This document shows positions 27,001-34,448 of a stretch of DNA of 64,000 nucleotides, piece by piece. Both the position numbers and the translations under genes were made by a program. Origin of the DNA: Corydoras sp. C115 (Eukaryota; Chordata; Actinopteri; Siluriformes; Callichthyidae); contig JAFMOC010000072.1 in the NCBI GenBank assembly GCA_019802505.1, positions 531,001 through 595,000 of the forward strand, in the 5' to 3' direction. Position 1 is the stretch's first letter; each line of letters opens with the position of its first letter. The notes under the pieces were generated by a model, which was not told the origin of the DNA, searched no databases, and worked only from the letters and a program-made list of their open reading frames with translations.

Positions 27001-30000
27001 CCGGTATACTAAGTATGCAACCTAAATTGTAGTGTTAAACATAAATAGGAGAATAACCAGAAGCTGGTGTAAAATTATGCTATTTTTAGGAGTAATTATG
27101 GTGGTCCGGTGAAAATTTCACAACACATGTTCAGGATTTACAGTTTGGTCATGTTTGCTTTATTAGCTTTAATAGCATGACTAAGATCGCAGCAGAAGTG
27201 GGGGCTAATAAATTTAATTTAGTTAAAGTCTACTTCTGCACCATAATGCATCATCAGCACTGGCAAATGCTGGCCATTTATGTAAATGTATTATTGTTCC
27301 AATAGCCATAGTGCAATATATCAGTGTCTTTATCAATGGGCCAGAGAACTAAATCATTGCCACTGTTGCTATATACTTGATTAAATTAAACTTTTTTTTT
27401 TTCCTTTGAGGTGGGAACTATTTTCTTCTGATGTAATAAATTACAGTGTATGCTGAGGTATACTGGTACATGCTTTTAACATGACTAAAAGAAACAAAGA
27501 GATGCCTTTTTCTTATTCCTCTCTTAGTAAAATGCTTTTCCTACAGTGTTTGACATTTTTTAACAGCACTTGCTGCTAACAACCTCCCTCTGTGACCCTA
27601 TTAAAAAGTCACCAAATGTATTTAGTCATTTCAGATTTTAACCCATCACGGATGCTCAAAACATGATAAATCTTGGCCATTACTGGAACCCTGAAGATAT
27701 ATTAAATATTGAGATTCAAAGGCACTCAATAGGGCAAAAGAGGGGGTGCTTTTAATGCTGCTGCTGATGCATTTAAATTGATTAAAAAGAGTCACTTTGT
27801 CAAACAAGTAAGTGCTCAAATCTGCCAAGTACCTTACCCAGTGGATTGCCTGTTCTTCATTACCCTTCAGTGACAATATAGAAAGAATCATTTTATTATT
27901 ACTTGAAATCCTTTTAGCTTGGTGTAGTATGTTTTATGTAGTGTGCATTTTATGAATTATAAGCACTTTTAACACCTGTAACAAATATAAATGAGAATTG
28001 ATCATTGAAAATTATGGGCTAGAAGTTACACACACACACACACACACACACACAAATGCAAAATCAAAATATAAAATATAAATTAAAGACAAAGGATGAT
28101 ACTAATTAGAGGATTGTTTAGAATAACACTGCAGCAGGAAGTAAAAACAGGGTCTGGAAACAAAAATAAGGTGAATGATGGAACCATTATAGATGGAAAA
28201 GTGTCTGTCTGGCACTGTTCCCTTATTTCTAAGCTTTGAGGGCAAATGTGCAAACATCCCTGTGGCTTGAAAAAAAGCCTATTAGAAGAAAGCTGCATGC
28301 TGCTGTGAGACTCATGGTTATTCATATCACGGCCCTCAAGTCTCACACTGTTTGCCCAGCATCTCTCCTTCCCCAACAGTTGTGGGACCAAGCTGGACTG
28401 AAGCCACAGCTAAATAATGGAAAACAGTAATCTTTTTAGCTGGCAGTGGCACAGTAGCAACTGTCACTTTGTGTGCTCTATAGCAGAATGGGAGGAGGAA
28501 GTTGAATTGGATTTCCAGAATAGGTATTTTAAGGATATTGATGTCTAGTTTCATTTTTCTTATTATTGGACATATTTAAAAGTGATTTAATATACTCTGA
28601 TTAAAGGTTTGGCACTAACGGTTTTGGATCATAGTGGATCATTTTCATTCGACACAGGATAGAATGACTTGACTAGTTTTGTTAAAACCTTTTAGATATC
28701 ACATTGAAAATCTAATAAGCTAATAAGTTCCAAGATAAAATATCTGGATTCTAAAACGCAAAGGAAATTATTTCATCCATAATTTCAGTGCAACTTTTCT
28801 TTTCTAAATTTTCCTTCATAAATATTTTATGTAATTATGAGATTTCACATGGCCAAATCAAATCTGGACATTTTAATTTATTTTATTGGACTGTGGCTCG
28901 TTGGTGTACACGTTATCATTAAGATAACGCCAAAGATAGAAGTCTAACGGTGTCAAGTCAAAGAGATGCATTATGGTGGGAGAAAAGTGAGCATATGCAA
29001 AGTTTTCACCATTTTTAAACTGAATTTTTACAATTACACGTGTACCTATTCTTAATTTCTTAATTAATTCTTAATTAACCACAACCTTGACTAATGACAG
29101 TAATTTGAAAATCTTCAACTCTGGTTTTGCAGTGAATAAATGGTGGCAAATGCCGTCCATCCATTCATCATCTTCCGCTTAATCCTCTACATGGCTGGGT
29201 TCCCCATGTCCATCCAGGGAAGAACGTTTCGGGTGCTGGGCAGATACACCCAGGACAGGGTACGAATCCCTGGGTAGCCACTCACTCACACAGACACACA
29301 CACTCTATATGGGGCAATTTGGAGCATTCACTATGATCCATGTTTTTGGACTGTGAAAGGAAATCGAAGAACCCGGAGGAAACCCAAGCAGACACAGGGA
29401 GAACATGGAAACTCCACCCATCTTGGGATTTGAACCGAGAATCCCTAGCTTGAGAGGTGAACGTGCTAACCACTAAGCCCTTGGTGGCAAGTGTGGGACA
29501 CGTTTTACATACATTCAAACCAATTTATTTGTTACACTTGTTTGTTTGTACACTCAGTTTTATTATTTCCAGTACAAACTGACGCCTGCAACACATTCAA
29601 AAAAGGGAGGTTCAATCCTAATTATTGAGGGCTGGAGAAAATGTCCCAGTGGCACTTAATGAAGAAACAAACTAATATTATTAATTACTAACATTATATA
29701 TTTTGTCTGCTCACATTATAAGAAAAAGCATACGGATATTTACACACACATCCATATCTAGGTTCTGACTAATGTAAAATTAAATTATTAATATTAAATG
29801 TTACTGGGTGATTCTATATTAAAGACATTCCCAATACTATTACAAAAATGATATAACAATATGTCTTATGTTTGAAGTTTTTATTTCCATCTTGTCCTTT
29901 GCTGGGATTTATAGTTTCATTTGTCCAGTCTTGTTTTGCATCACACTTCTTATGTAACACAGAAAATGACCCAACACTACATTTTCCTTTGTCATGTAGA

Positions 30001-30700
30001 AACAAATTCTATGAAGTTTGTCAATCATATCTAAATTCTTTTTGACAGCGGGAGATGGCGTTAGGAAGCAACAGCAAAGAACCGGATCCATTAGCATGTT
30101 CAGCGGTCCATTTTAAAAAGGCACTTCTTTAGAAAGAACACTTTTACAAGAGCATTTGCATCGTTGTGTTGATTTTACAATATCAGCCAACCTTTTATGA
30201 CAGGTAAAGTGCAGAAATAAGCTCATGAAACCTTACGTTAAAAGATAAGATTGTAATACTGTTGTGTTCAGAATTACATCACATAACATTTTATGTATTT
30301 GTAAAATTTTGCCAGAAGTTAAATTATGACCATATGACACCTTCTGTAAGAGTTTTTTTTCATGTCAAATATTTACACAATATGTCATTCAAATAAAACG
30401 TTTACACTTTGTACTTTGTCACTACTTTGGCTACTAAAAACTACTAATAGACAACTAAAAACAAAATATCAAACAGTTCTTACCATCTTCACGTGACTTC
30501 TGAATAAAGGCATCCACTCCACTTTCTCCATAATTTCCCTCTGATGCAACAGTGGAGACATAGTTCCAGCCCATATGACGCACAATATCCACTATAGCCT
30601 GGGCCTGGTAAGTGTCTGGAGGGACCACCCGAGAGAAAAAGTCATAACGTGAATTGTCACTCAACTCTGGTGCTGTAGAAGCATAGCTCACTTGGGGGAT
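1236..30700 (-). CDS. grm4: Metabotropic glutamate receptor 4, internal seven exons (partial gene)
   Basis: Class C GPCR that senses synaptic glutamate and signals through Gi/o at the plasma membrane, typically presynaptic. Seven exons of 217, 136, 155, 141, 201, 137 and 936 nt join with matching phases (0-1, 1-0 style splits all resolved) into 641 codons without a stop. All introns are GT-AG; their lengths in transcript order are 7397, 1894, 96, 8172, 9862 and 121 bp. Subtype 4 is preferred over 6, 7 and 8 because of VKASGREL, CYATTFLMIA, GMSISYAAL, SAPRFISPASQL and FGTSQS. Glutamate-contact residues, numbered from memory of mammalian mGlu4, are all kept: T182, Y230, D312, K317 and K405. Four glycosylation sequons (NQT, NVT, NKS, NHT) are also in the expected places. 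Missing from the window are the first coding exon, beyond the right edge, and the TM7 and C-tail exons, beyond the left edge. No frameshift or stop suggests a pseudogene. Confidence 0.93.
2293..2429 (-). CDS. grm4: grm4 exon: linker between ligand domain and cysteine-rich domain
   Basis: 137 nt, with two leading bases (TC) that complete a Val codon after the previous exon's G, ending in phase 0. Two acceptors are possible. Tctccag/TCACAG is chosen over cacag/CTGG because it keeps the alignment with mammalian mGlu4 gap-free (VNVTVTAGNP). The donor is TTAAT/gtaagt. It encodes AGNPVQFNENGDAPGRYDIF, then QLNNKSAEYKIIGNWIDKL. NKS is a conserved N-glycosylation sequon. Reading on past the donor gives a longer open frame that is not part of the protein. 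Confidence 0.92.
2886..3012 (+). mobile_element. Second tRNA-derived SINE family, 5' part
   Basis: GTGGTAGCTCAGTGGTTATG is an A-box-like head and GGTTTCAAATCCCAGG a degenerate B box. GGGTCCTTGAGCAAGACACTTAATCC and the tail TGGATAAAAGCATTTGTTAA follow. This pattern is a common teleost SINE type and differs from the dominant family. Confidence 0.75.
3838..4679 (-). mobile_element. Internally deleted non-LTR retrotransposon (LINE) with both ends
   Basis: On the minus strand the 5' end begins near ATCACCACCTTACCGTGGTG. The start of an AP-type endonuclease domain follows (KLAFGTWNVTSLTGKEPEL, then VERYRLDIVGL and SGVAHGERRRAGVGFL). The reading breaks after about 100 codons and continues directly with a C-terminal stretch, GVPPVELVEMAGAREVW then LLRLLPPRPEP, which I know as the end of ORF2 in abundant fish LINEs. 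The rest of the endonuclease and the whole reverse transcriptase are deleted. The 3' end is CGCGACCCGAACCCCGGACA then AGCGGAAGATAATGG and an ATGG repeat tail. It abuts the SINE at 4681. The clade is probably L2/CR1-like; that part is uncertain. Confidence 0.8.
4681..5007 (-). mobile_element. SINE copy, near full length
   Basis: Reads from the CATC-repeat tail at the left to the head complement CCACCGTGCCCC at the right. The neighbouring LINE fragment ends inside or against its CATC tail, so one probably inserted into the microsatellite tail of the other. Confidence 0.88.
6990..7279 (+). mobile_element. Tc1/mariner transposase remnant with 3' end
   Basis: CAGGATAATGCTCATTGTCG and GTTCAGAAATTGTTTGAGAAG match the catalytic-domain region of a Tc1-like transposase I know from fish (peptide QDNAHCRKVKFVQKLFEKH). 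It is followed by the typical 3' end GAGGGACCAAAACAATACTA and GTCATAATGTTATGCCTGG. The coding sequence is badly decayed. Confidence 0.7.
7280..7716 (-). mobile_element. Ty3/gypsy pol remnant (protease to start of reverse transcriptase)
   Basis: A minus-strand open frame of about 150 codons lacks cellular similarity but matches the gypsy pol layout. TARPLVVKLSLTRWGV resembles the ALDGRPL region after the protease. ILASGPLCRESC resembles the I-x-W-S-x-x-C segment. VFNKCKAALPPPHHP resembles the V-F-S-K-x-x-A-x-x-L-P-P-H-R-P motif before the reverse transcriptase. It is degenerate and has no partner domains nearby. The last residues of the frame belong to the adjacent Tc1 end. Confidence 0.6.
8036..8387 (-). 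mobile_element. SINE copy, near full length
   Basis: Tail CATCCATCTATCCATTATC at the left, head complement GCCACCGTGCCGCCC at the right; all blocks present. Confidence 0.9.
8539..8901 (-). mobile_element. SINE copy with 11-bp target-site duplication
   Basis: Full-length minus copy. AACTAGATAAA occurs at 8528-8538 and 8902-8912, directly flanking the element. Confidence 0.93.
9262..9440. mobile_element. Diverged repeat related to second SINE family
   Basis: TTTCGCAGATGCTTTTATCC is the reverse of the GGATAAAAGC-type tail, and GAGCCCTGCTCAAG resembles the TTGAGCAAG block. The rest is too diverged to delimit. Confidence 0.4.
9921..10173 (-). mobile_element. SINE copy, internally deleted
   Basis: Tail of CATT repeats and head complement GCCACCGTGCCACCC are present. 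About 100 bp of the central block, after the TG-rich stretch, are missing. Confidence 0.85.
11100..11545 (+). mobile_element. Probable LINE 3' UTR remnant and AGAATC-type teleost repeat
   Basis: T-rich sequence with GCACTGTTCCCTCC-like motifs is followed by AATCAGAATCAGAATCAGGTTTATTGGTCACATACG, a repeat start widely seen in teleosts. The boundaries and the family are not secure. Confidence 0.45.
11924..12038 (-). mobile_element. SINE copy truncated by microsatellite
   Basis: Tail and last block only (to ATCCATCGCTGGGCA). The TG-rich block that should come next is replaced by a long TA/CA array. Confidence 0.85.
12039..12146. repeat. Compound (TA)n(CA)n(TA)n(TG)n microsatellite
   Basis: TA repeats, two CA blocks, TA again, then TG repeats. 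The CA and TG arms are mutually complementary, so the strand can fold back. It lies about 145 bp downstream (transcript sense) of the grm4 exon at 12292. Confidence 0.95.
12292..12492 (-). CDS. grm4: grm4 exon: end of ligand-binding domain
   Basis: 201 nt, with two leading bases (AT) that complete Asn and one trailing base G. The acceptor is ttatttcag and the donor is GACAG/gttagt. It encodes QERIGKDSTYEQEGK, then VINAVYAMAHALHNMHRDLC and DPIDGNLLLKYIRKVNVT. The Lys of EQEGK corresponds to K405, a glutamate gamma-carboxylate contact. NVT is a glycosylation sequon at a position that also carries a sequon in mammals. The flanking introns are long (8.2 and 9.9 kb) and full of repeats. Confidence 0.92.
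13333..13400 (+). mobile_element. SINE head fragment
   Basis: GGTGGTGTAGTGGTTAGCATG through a degraded B box (CGTTCAAACCCC). It stops where the 105-bp duplicated segment starts. Confidence 0.7.
13402..13506 (+). repeat. 105-bp local duplication, copy 1
   Basis: From AAGAAACGCTATCAATGATG to TTATTTCCATCTGT. About five mismatches to the copy at 13901. Confidence 0.85.
13500..13555 (+). mobile_element. LINE 3' end with (CTTAT)n tail
   Basis: TTTCCCCATTGTGGGACAAA followed by TATCTTATCTTATCTTATC is a common 3' terminus of teleost LINEs. Confidence 0.5.
13555..13795 (+). mobile_element. SINE copy, 5' truncated
   Basis: Starts in the central block (CTGGGTGGAGTTTCC) and continues to GAGGATTAAGTGGA; no tandem tail. 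Confidence 0.8.
13901..14005 (+). repeat. 105-bp local duplication, copy 2
   Basis: Near-identical to 13402-13506, in the same orientation, about 500 bp away. The intervening DNA is LINE tail plus truncated SINE. Confidence 0.85.
15129..15486 (+). mobile_element. SINE copy with 15-bp target-site duplication
   Basis: Full-length copy with B box GGTTCGAATCC and GAATGAATGAA tail. ACTGGGGTTATAGAG at 15114-15128 is repeated exactly at 15487-15501. Confidence 0.96.
15570..15787 (+). mobile_element. SINE copy, 5' truncated
   Basis: Starts at GTCCAAAAAACATGG and runs to GATAATGGATGG. The site normally reading GGGGAACCCCACCGCG is altered to a C/A-rich run (acccccccaaac). Confidence 0.85.
16750..16850. 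repeat. Segment shared with 19944-20035, possible LTR relic
   Basis: GCATGATTGAGCAGAGTCTG and the following AACACCTGATGCC line up with the sequence at 19944-20035 (GCGTGATTGAGCAAAGTCT ... ATACCTGTTGC). Moderately diverged; the family is not identified. Confidence 0.4.
17703..18064 (-). mobile_element. SINE copy, diverged
   Basis: All blocks recognisable from a CATTAATTCATT tail to TTAAGCCACTG. The head is shortened and the G tract after GGTCGC is extended to seven. Confidence 0.85.
18570..19192 (+). mobile_element. SINE copy interrupted by another SINE
   Basis: 5'-truncated plus copy from GAGTTTCCATGTTCTCCCC. Its tail is split: the first part ends at 18805 and the rest resumes at 19160 (AGAGGATATAGTGGAAGATA, then AATGAATGAATGAA). 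Confidence 0.85.
18806..19159 (-). mobile_element. SINE copy nested in a SINE, 10-bp duplication
   Basis: Full-length minus copy inserted into the tail of the preceding plus copy. AGAGGATATA at 18796-18805 is repeated at 19160-19169. Confidence 0.94.
19705..19945 (+). mobile_element. Tc1/mariner-like transposase remnant
   Basis: CTACAGTGAAACATGGTGGA, GTGGGTGCTGCTTTACAGCC and AGGGTAATGACCTAAAGCAC correspond in order to conserved Tc1 transposase stretches (SVKHGGG..., the G-C-F/A region and the QDNDPKH-type region). Several stops; not functional. Confidence 0.6.
20665..20805 (-). CDS. grm4: grm4 exon: ligand-binding domain, hinge-side segment
   Basis: 141 nt. The acceptor is gatcttag and the donor is GCACAA/gtaagg. 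The first two bases complete a Gly codon and the last base A begins an Asn codon. It encodes FDHYFISRTLENNRRNVWFA, then EFWENNFNCKLNRHALKKG and KKCT. The two cysteines (NFNCKL and KKCT) are the family's conserved disulfide pair. Joining to the next exon gives KKCTNQERIG, which has the same length as in mammalian mGlu4. Confidence 0.92.
20902..21056 (-). CDS. grm4: grm4 exon: ligand-binding domain with glutamate-contact Asp and Lys
   Basis: 155 nt, with one leading base from a split Arg codon and one trailing base. The acceptor is gttttttag and the donor is TAGAG/gtaaac. It encodes RLLQAARRANQTGHF, then WVGSDSWGSKIAPVL and EGAITILPKRHPIR. D and K of SDSWGSK are the D312 and K317 equivalents that contact glutamate. 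NQT is a conserved N-glycosylation sequon. Only 96 bp separate this exon from the next one, the shortest intron in the gene here. Confidence 0.93.
21328..21800. repeat. LTR-like tandem duplication, unit 1
   Basis: About 470 bp starting TGTCACACCCACTTCTG. It contains a TATA-like CTATTTATAG and a distal TTAATTAAACAAAG. The same order recurs in unit 2, roughly 80-85% identical by eye. The beginning TGTCAC and the promoter-like layout suggest an LTR, but I see no clean end or duplication. Confidence 0.7.
21801..22636. repeat. LTR-like tandem duplication, unit 2 with SINE insert
   Basis: Starts TGTCACACCCACTTCTG directly after unit 1 and is interrupted at 21885-22232 by a SINE. It has a ~60-bp stretch (CACAATACTCTCTGTATCAC) that unit 1 lacks. 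Confidence 0.7.
21885..22232 (+). mobile_element. SINE copy with 12-bp duplication, 348 bp
   Basis: AGTAACCTCCCT at 21873-21884 and 22233-22244. A box TGGCTTAGTGG and B box GGTTCGAATCC are intact. Confidence 0.96.
22951..23086 (-). CDS. grm4: grm4 exon: ligand-binding domain, lobe 2
   Basis: 136 nt, beginning with the last two bases of a split Gly codon and ending with two bases of an Arg codon. The acceptor is cttgcag and the donor is ATAAG/gttagt. It encodes NVCVSQSVKIPREPKPGEFE, then IIRNLGENSNARVVIIFAN, and finishes with EDDI. The C in NVCVSQ is the conserved lobe-2 cysteine. The split codons match both neighbours exactly: GATG + GG restores Gly and ATAAG + G restores Arg, giving the family's DDIRR motif across the junction. 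Confidence 0.92.
24284..24676 (-). mobile_element. SINE copy with unusual tail insert
   Basis: Minus copy. Between its CATT tail and the body lies an extra segment (24302-24385) containing AACTCTTTTTACATAAAAAA and GGGGCAAGCTTTATCC. The same segment follows the plus copy at 45410. Confidence 0.88.
24693..24720. repeat. (AAT)n microsatellite
   Basis: AATAATAAT run broken by one AATAGT; it directly precedes a SINE head. Confidence 0.9.
24721..25076 (+). mobile_element. SINE copy, full length
   Basis: GGGCGGCACGGTGGCTAAGT head, degenerate B box, five GAAT tail repeats. No clear target-site duplication. Confidence 0.92.
25791..26113 (-). mobile_element. SINE copy, diverged
   Basis: Tail and body present with an 11-G run at 25833-25843. 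Its 5' flank (26130-26368) is related to that of the SINE at 32569. Confidence 0.85.
26130..26368. repeat. SINE-flanking repeat, copy 1
   Basis: GGTAAGTACAGCGTTTATTG, CACCTGTGCCAGATGCTGCA and AATCAACCCAAAATAAAC recur in order at 32920-33068. Confidence 0.75.
26366..26399 (-). mobile_element. SINE head fragment
   Basis: TGGCGAACGTTCTAACCACT then ATGCCACTGTAATA; tRNA-like head complement only. Confidence 0.6.
28028..28055. repeat. (CA)n microsatellite
   Basis: Fourteen uninterrupted CA units. Confidence 0.95.
29156..29480 (-). mobile_element. SINE copy
   Basis: From the CATCCATTCATC tail to CTAACCACTAAGCCC; the last part of the head is missing. Confidence 0.88.
30484..30700 (-). CDS. grm4: grm4 exon: ligand-binding domain, lobe 1 to lobe 2 crossing
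   Basis: 217 nt, starts in phase 0 and ends after the first base of a Gly codon. The acceptor is ctcccacag before ATCCCC and the donor is GATG/gtaaga. It encodes IPQVSYASTAPELSDNSRYD at its start, where the Thr of ASTAP is the T182 equivalent that binds the glutamate alpha-amino group. It then encodes WNYVSTVASEGNYGES, whose Tyr in GNYG corresponds to Y230, and ends in QKSREDG. Relative to my memory of human GRM4 there is no insertion or deletion. This is the most 5' exon in the window; no N-terminal exon with a signal peptide could be found between 30701 and 64000. Confidence 0.93.
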
Positions 30701-31454
30701 CTGTGGGAGAGTTAATAGTGCACAACCTAAGTCAAATGCACAACTACTAAAATCTACAGATGCTAACCATTAGAATAAATCTATAAATTACAATAATTTT
30801 CACATATTTAAGACAGGCATAGGTCAAAGTCAAAGTGCGTTTGTTCATCATAAATTAGGTACAATAATATACAAGAATGCAGAAAACATTATCAAATTGA
30901 TGGAACGCAGTGAACAAAAGGTTGCCACGCTTAGAAAACTATGCCTAATAATACATTGGTAATGAAAAATATAGATTATTAACTTTTTAAGATATCAACA
31001 CAAGTAAAAGGACAGACTGGTGACGATCCAAATTAGAGTACAGAAGGTCTTTCGAAACTCACAATCTGCCGCCTTCTGTCAGAGACAGATTCATATGGAT
31101 TCATGCAACATTCTTCAGAATAATCTGATGGAAAAAATAATCTGATGGAAAGGTGTGAGAAGGGTTGAGATGATATGGAAAATGAAAGGCCAGATGGGTT
31201 AGTTTGATATGGTTAAATGTGCATGGCACTCTTAAGGTTCACATTTATTTTGTTTGTTTGATATGGGTGCTGCTACAATTAGCACTCTTTTAATGCCATC
31301 TTAAAAGCCAAGAGCTCTGCATTTCCAATGCTATTTTTTTTCTGATGTGTACAATTTATCAGGGCAAAAAGCACAAGGACAAACCTTGCTATCCCCCATG
31401 GGCCTCTGATGCAAAACTAATGTTTCTCAAATCCCAACCTCTGAGGTATCATCT

Positions 31455-32345
31455 TTACCTAGAAAAGGTCGTGTGGTGTCTGGCAGTATTGACAGAGAAG
31501 GCATAACTAAAGTCCTCCTAAAATCATCAAAGGACTTTCATACCTCTGGAGTCCAGAGGAAATGGCACGATATCTTTTGGAAAAGCCCAGTCAATGGGGT
31601 TGCTTTAGAACTGAAGTTATACAAGAAAAAAACTAGAACAAAAATCTGGCAAACCACAGAAACTGAACAAAAGAAACTTGATTTAGTTGAGTCAGTCTGT
31701 TATAGCATTAGTCCCGGCCAAGTTGATGGGTTACAAGCCTGAGAAAGCCAAATCCCCAATAAGTTTACAGACATGGTGAGGAACTCTCACTGCTCCAGCA
31801 TGACAGAGGAGCATTTGCAGAATCCAGCAGATGTGCTCCATACACATAATATTGGTCTTACTGATTAATTAAATGTCATCCAAGTAAACTGTTAAAGAAA
31901 CCTCCTACAGTACTTTCTATATAAAGTGCCAGAAAAATTCAGATGCAATAATCAGACTAAATGAAATGGCTAGGTATTAGTATAGGCTATATAGAATTAA
32001 TTTGATTTATGTGAAATGTGAACATGTGTGGAAGCATTTTTAAGGTCTAATTTACTAAAATAACAAGTATGTTGAGAAGATTTGGAATTTATAATAAAAA
32101 GTACGTAAATAGTAAACCTTTACCATATGAATAATTCACCTGTAGTCAATACAAAAATGCAAATCTTCCTTTCTAATAAAGCCGGCTGCAAGAGACTAAG
32201 CTATAAACTCCCCTAAAGCAACCCATACGGGACCAGTGAGTGAGTATAAATGTCCTGTGGGTGGACTGTTCCAAAGGAAGAGATTAGTAGCACAATTGAA
32301 TGGGCAGTGAGGGGATGGCTTGAGTGCTCTGTGCTTGAAAAAAGA
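31455..32345 (-). mobile_element. Ty3/gypsy pol remnant (reverse transcriptase region)
   Basis: Minus-strand reading, broken by stops and frameshifts, shows the gypsy motifs in order: FCIDYR (32170-32140 area), KLDLKNA, YLVMPF-like sequence, then VYLDDI near 31890. VYLDDI carries the polymerase active-site pair DD. Downstream come NFSSKATPLTGLFQK and FLWTPEV, matching the F-S-x-x-A-x-P-L-T and F-x-W-T-P-E motifs between reverse transcriptase and RNase H. The plus-strand open frame at 31473-31742 is its antisense shadow. Long inactive. Confidence 0.72.
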
Positions 32346-32568
32346 AAAAAAAAAACTCTCCTTAAGATGCCAATACTTAAGTGTAAGACATGCTAGCTGG
32401 GGCTTTTCAATGGGGTAAGCTGGGGGTGGGGGGTTGTGACTGTAATTATTCTACTTGACATTTGTCAAGTAGAAAGAGAATACTGCTTTAGTCTCAGTCC
32501 AAGCATGGATTATATGTCTTTGCCACATATGTCTCAACACTACTTCCTAATGTATCTTAATAATCTAC

Positions 32569-32918
32569 ATTCATTAATTTATTCCTTCATTATCTTCTGC
32601 TTAATTCTCTAATGAGGGTTGCAAGGGGGCTCCCCATGCCCATCCAAGGGAGAACTTTTCAGGCGCTGGACAGATACATCCAAGACAGGGGACTAATCTA
32701 TCACTCACCCACATACATACACACAGACACACACAGACACAGGGGCAATTTAGAGCTGCCCCTTTTACTTAAATCCATGTTTTTGGACCGTGAGAGGAAA
32801 CTGAAACACCCAGAGGAAACCCACGTGGACACGGGTTAAACATGGAAACTCCACCCTGATTGAGATTCGAACCTGGATCCCCAGTGCTGAGAAGCGAATA
32901 TGCTAAGCCACTAAGTCG
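32569..32918 (-). mobile_element. SINE copy
   Basis: CATTAATTTATTCCTTCATT tail to TAAGCCACTAAGTCGG. The head is damaged; the 5' flank is shared with the copy at 25791. Confidence 0.86.
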
Positions 32919-32919
32919 G

Positions 32920-33068
32920 TTAGTACAGCATTTATGGTAACAAAAGCATCGTCCCGTCACCTGTGCCAGATACTGCAATTGATGAGTGAAATAAAATAGA
33001 GAATCAACCCAAAATAAACAAGGGTTTGCATAATTCTAAATATTTTTTCTATAAAACAGACCGTACAT
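32920..33068. repeat. SINE-flanking repeat, copy 2
   Basis: GGTTAGTACAGCATTTATGG, GTCACCTGTGCCAGATACTG and GAATCAACCCAAAATAAAC; counterpart of 26130-26368, shorter. Confidence 0.75.
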
Positions 33069-33404
33069 CAGAGCTCCCTCAGCATAGATCAGAGGAGGAA
33101 GTAAAATGAGTGAAGCGACTGAAAGCTTGCAAAAGAGGGATCACTATGCTTAACATTACAGGAACAAAGTCTCATTAATAAGTAATGAACAGGATGCTAT
33201 AATTAAGAACTGAGACAGCTGTACCAACTGAGTACTGATTGCCCACTGCTGGTAATGCATCTGCCCTGCTGCCTGTTCAGTACATCCCTAACAGTCGATG
33301 AGATTTTTTTTCAAATATGGTGTTGTAAAGAAGAAACTTCCTTACACTACAGATTTATTTTGTATGGTGCCAAGAAGTAATGTGGGTTGTTTAAAAAAAA
33401 AAAA

Positions 33405-33559
33405 TAATTCTTCGTGGCATAGATTCATAGAATACTGATGCTCGGTTTGAACTGCAGGAGATTGTCTTGACCATGTCTACATGCCTAAATGCACTGAGTT
33501 GCCGCCATGTGATTGGCTGATTAGAAATTAAGTGTTAACGAGCAGTTGGACAGGTGTAC

Positions 33560-33562
<3 letters not shown>
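33405..33562 (-). mobile_element. Internally deleted Tc1/mariner element
   Basis: TTCTTCGTGGCATAGATTCA (transposase 3' part) is joined directly to CTGATGCTCGGTTTGAACTG and ends in TTAACGAGCAGTTGGACAGG then TGTACCTAAT. These are two separate parts of a Tc1-type element known in fish, with nearly the whole coding region missing between them. The outer end runs into a TA array. Confidence 0.7.

Positions 33563-33597
<35 letters not shown>
33563..33597. repeat. (TA)n microsatellite
   Basis: About 17 TA units adjoining the Tc1 end. Confidence 0.95.
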
Positions 33598-33598
<1 letters not shown>

Positions 33599-34448
33599 TA
33601 CAAAAACTGTTTGAACAGCTGGTGCAGAGAAAAACATCTAATAATAGCATCAGCTATGTGAGATAAATGTCTCATTGATTTTGTGTGAATAAATTAAGCT
33701 CTAAATCTGTATAGTTTTCCATTCATTTGACATTTAATACCAAAATTTAGTTAAAAAATAAGTGTACTTGGTAATTAACATAATTAATATAATTACTGTG
33801 CATCTTTAAATGATTTAGCTCATATAATTGTTAAAGTTGAAAATTGTTAGAAACATTATCAAGTTTTTGTAAATGCCATTATGGATTTACTCTTGTCATA
33901 GGGATCTTGGTCACCCTTGGACTTTCTATTCTGCTAGAAATTATTCATTCAATTATTCATTATCTACTTTAGTTTCTTAACTTAAAATTTAAGTCTTTGT
34001 TTTTTTTTTTATTATTTACTCTGTAGTTCATTGTGGTACTGCTTCCTTCCGCAACCTCCAGTAGGCTCTGTTTAGGCTTTTAGGACTCTTTTAGCTTTGT
34101 AAATCAATGTATGCTTTCTTTCTTTCTTTTTCAGGGATTCATGCCTGTCTAGCTTTGCTAAGCTTTTATACCTGTTTAGTTAAATCTAAGCCTTCATGCC
34201 TATTGTGGCAATTGGTCCTGCAGAAAAAAACGGACCAACACGGTGCTTTCAGGCTCTTCTAAACAAGGTATATTTTAACACTGTTTTTATAGACATTTTT
34301 ATAGAATTTTATAGAAATCCAACCCAAATCCAATCCAAAATATGTGCGACTTAACACACGCAATAGTAGTAAAAAAGGAGGTTGACTGGCTAAAATATAT
34401 ACTTCAAGTATCTGTTGGAGTATGTGTAATTTTGGCTATTAAAATTCA

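Larger units (their letters stand above)
23087..30483 (-). other. grm4: grm4 intron (7.4 kb)
   Basis: SINEs listed separately. 23100-24280, 25080-25790, 26405-29150 and 29480-30480 contain no recognisable element apart from a (CA)n run. Confidence 0.85.
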
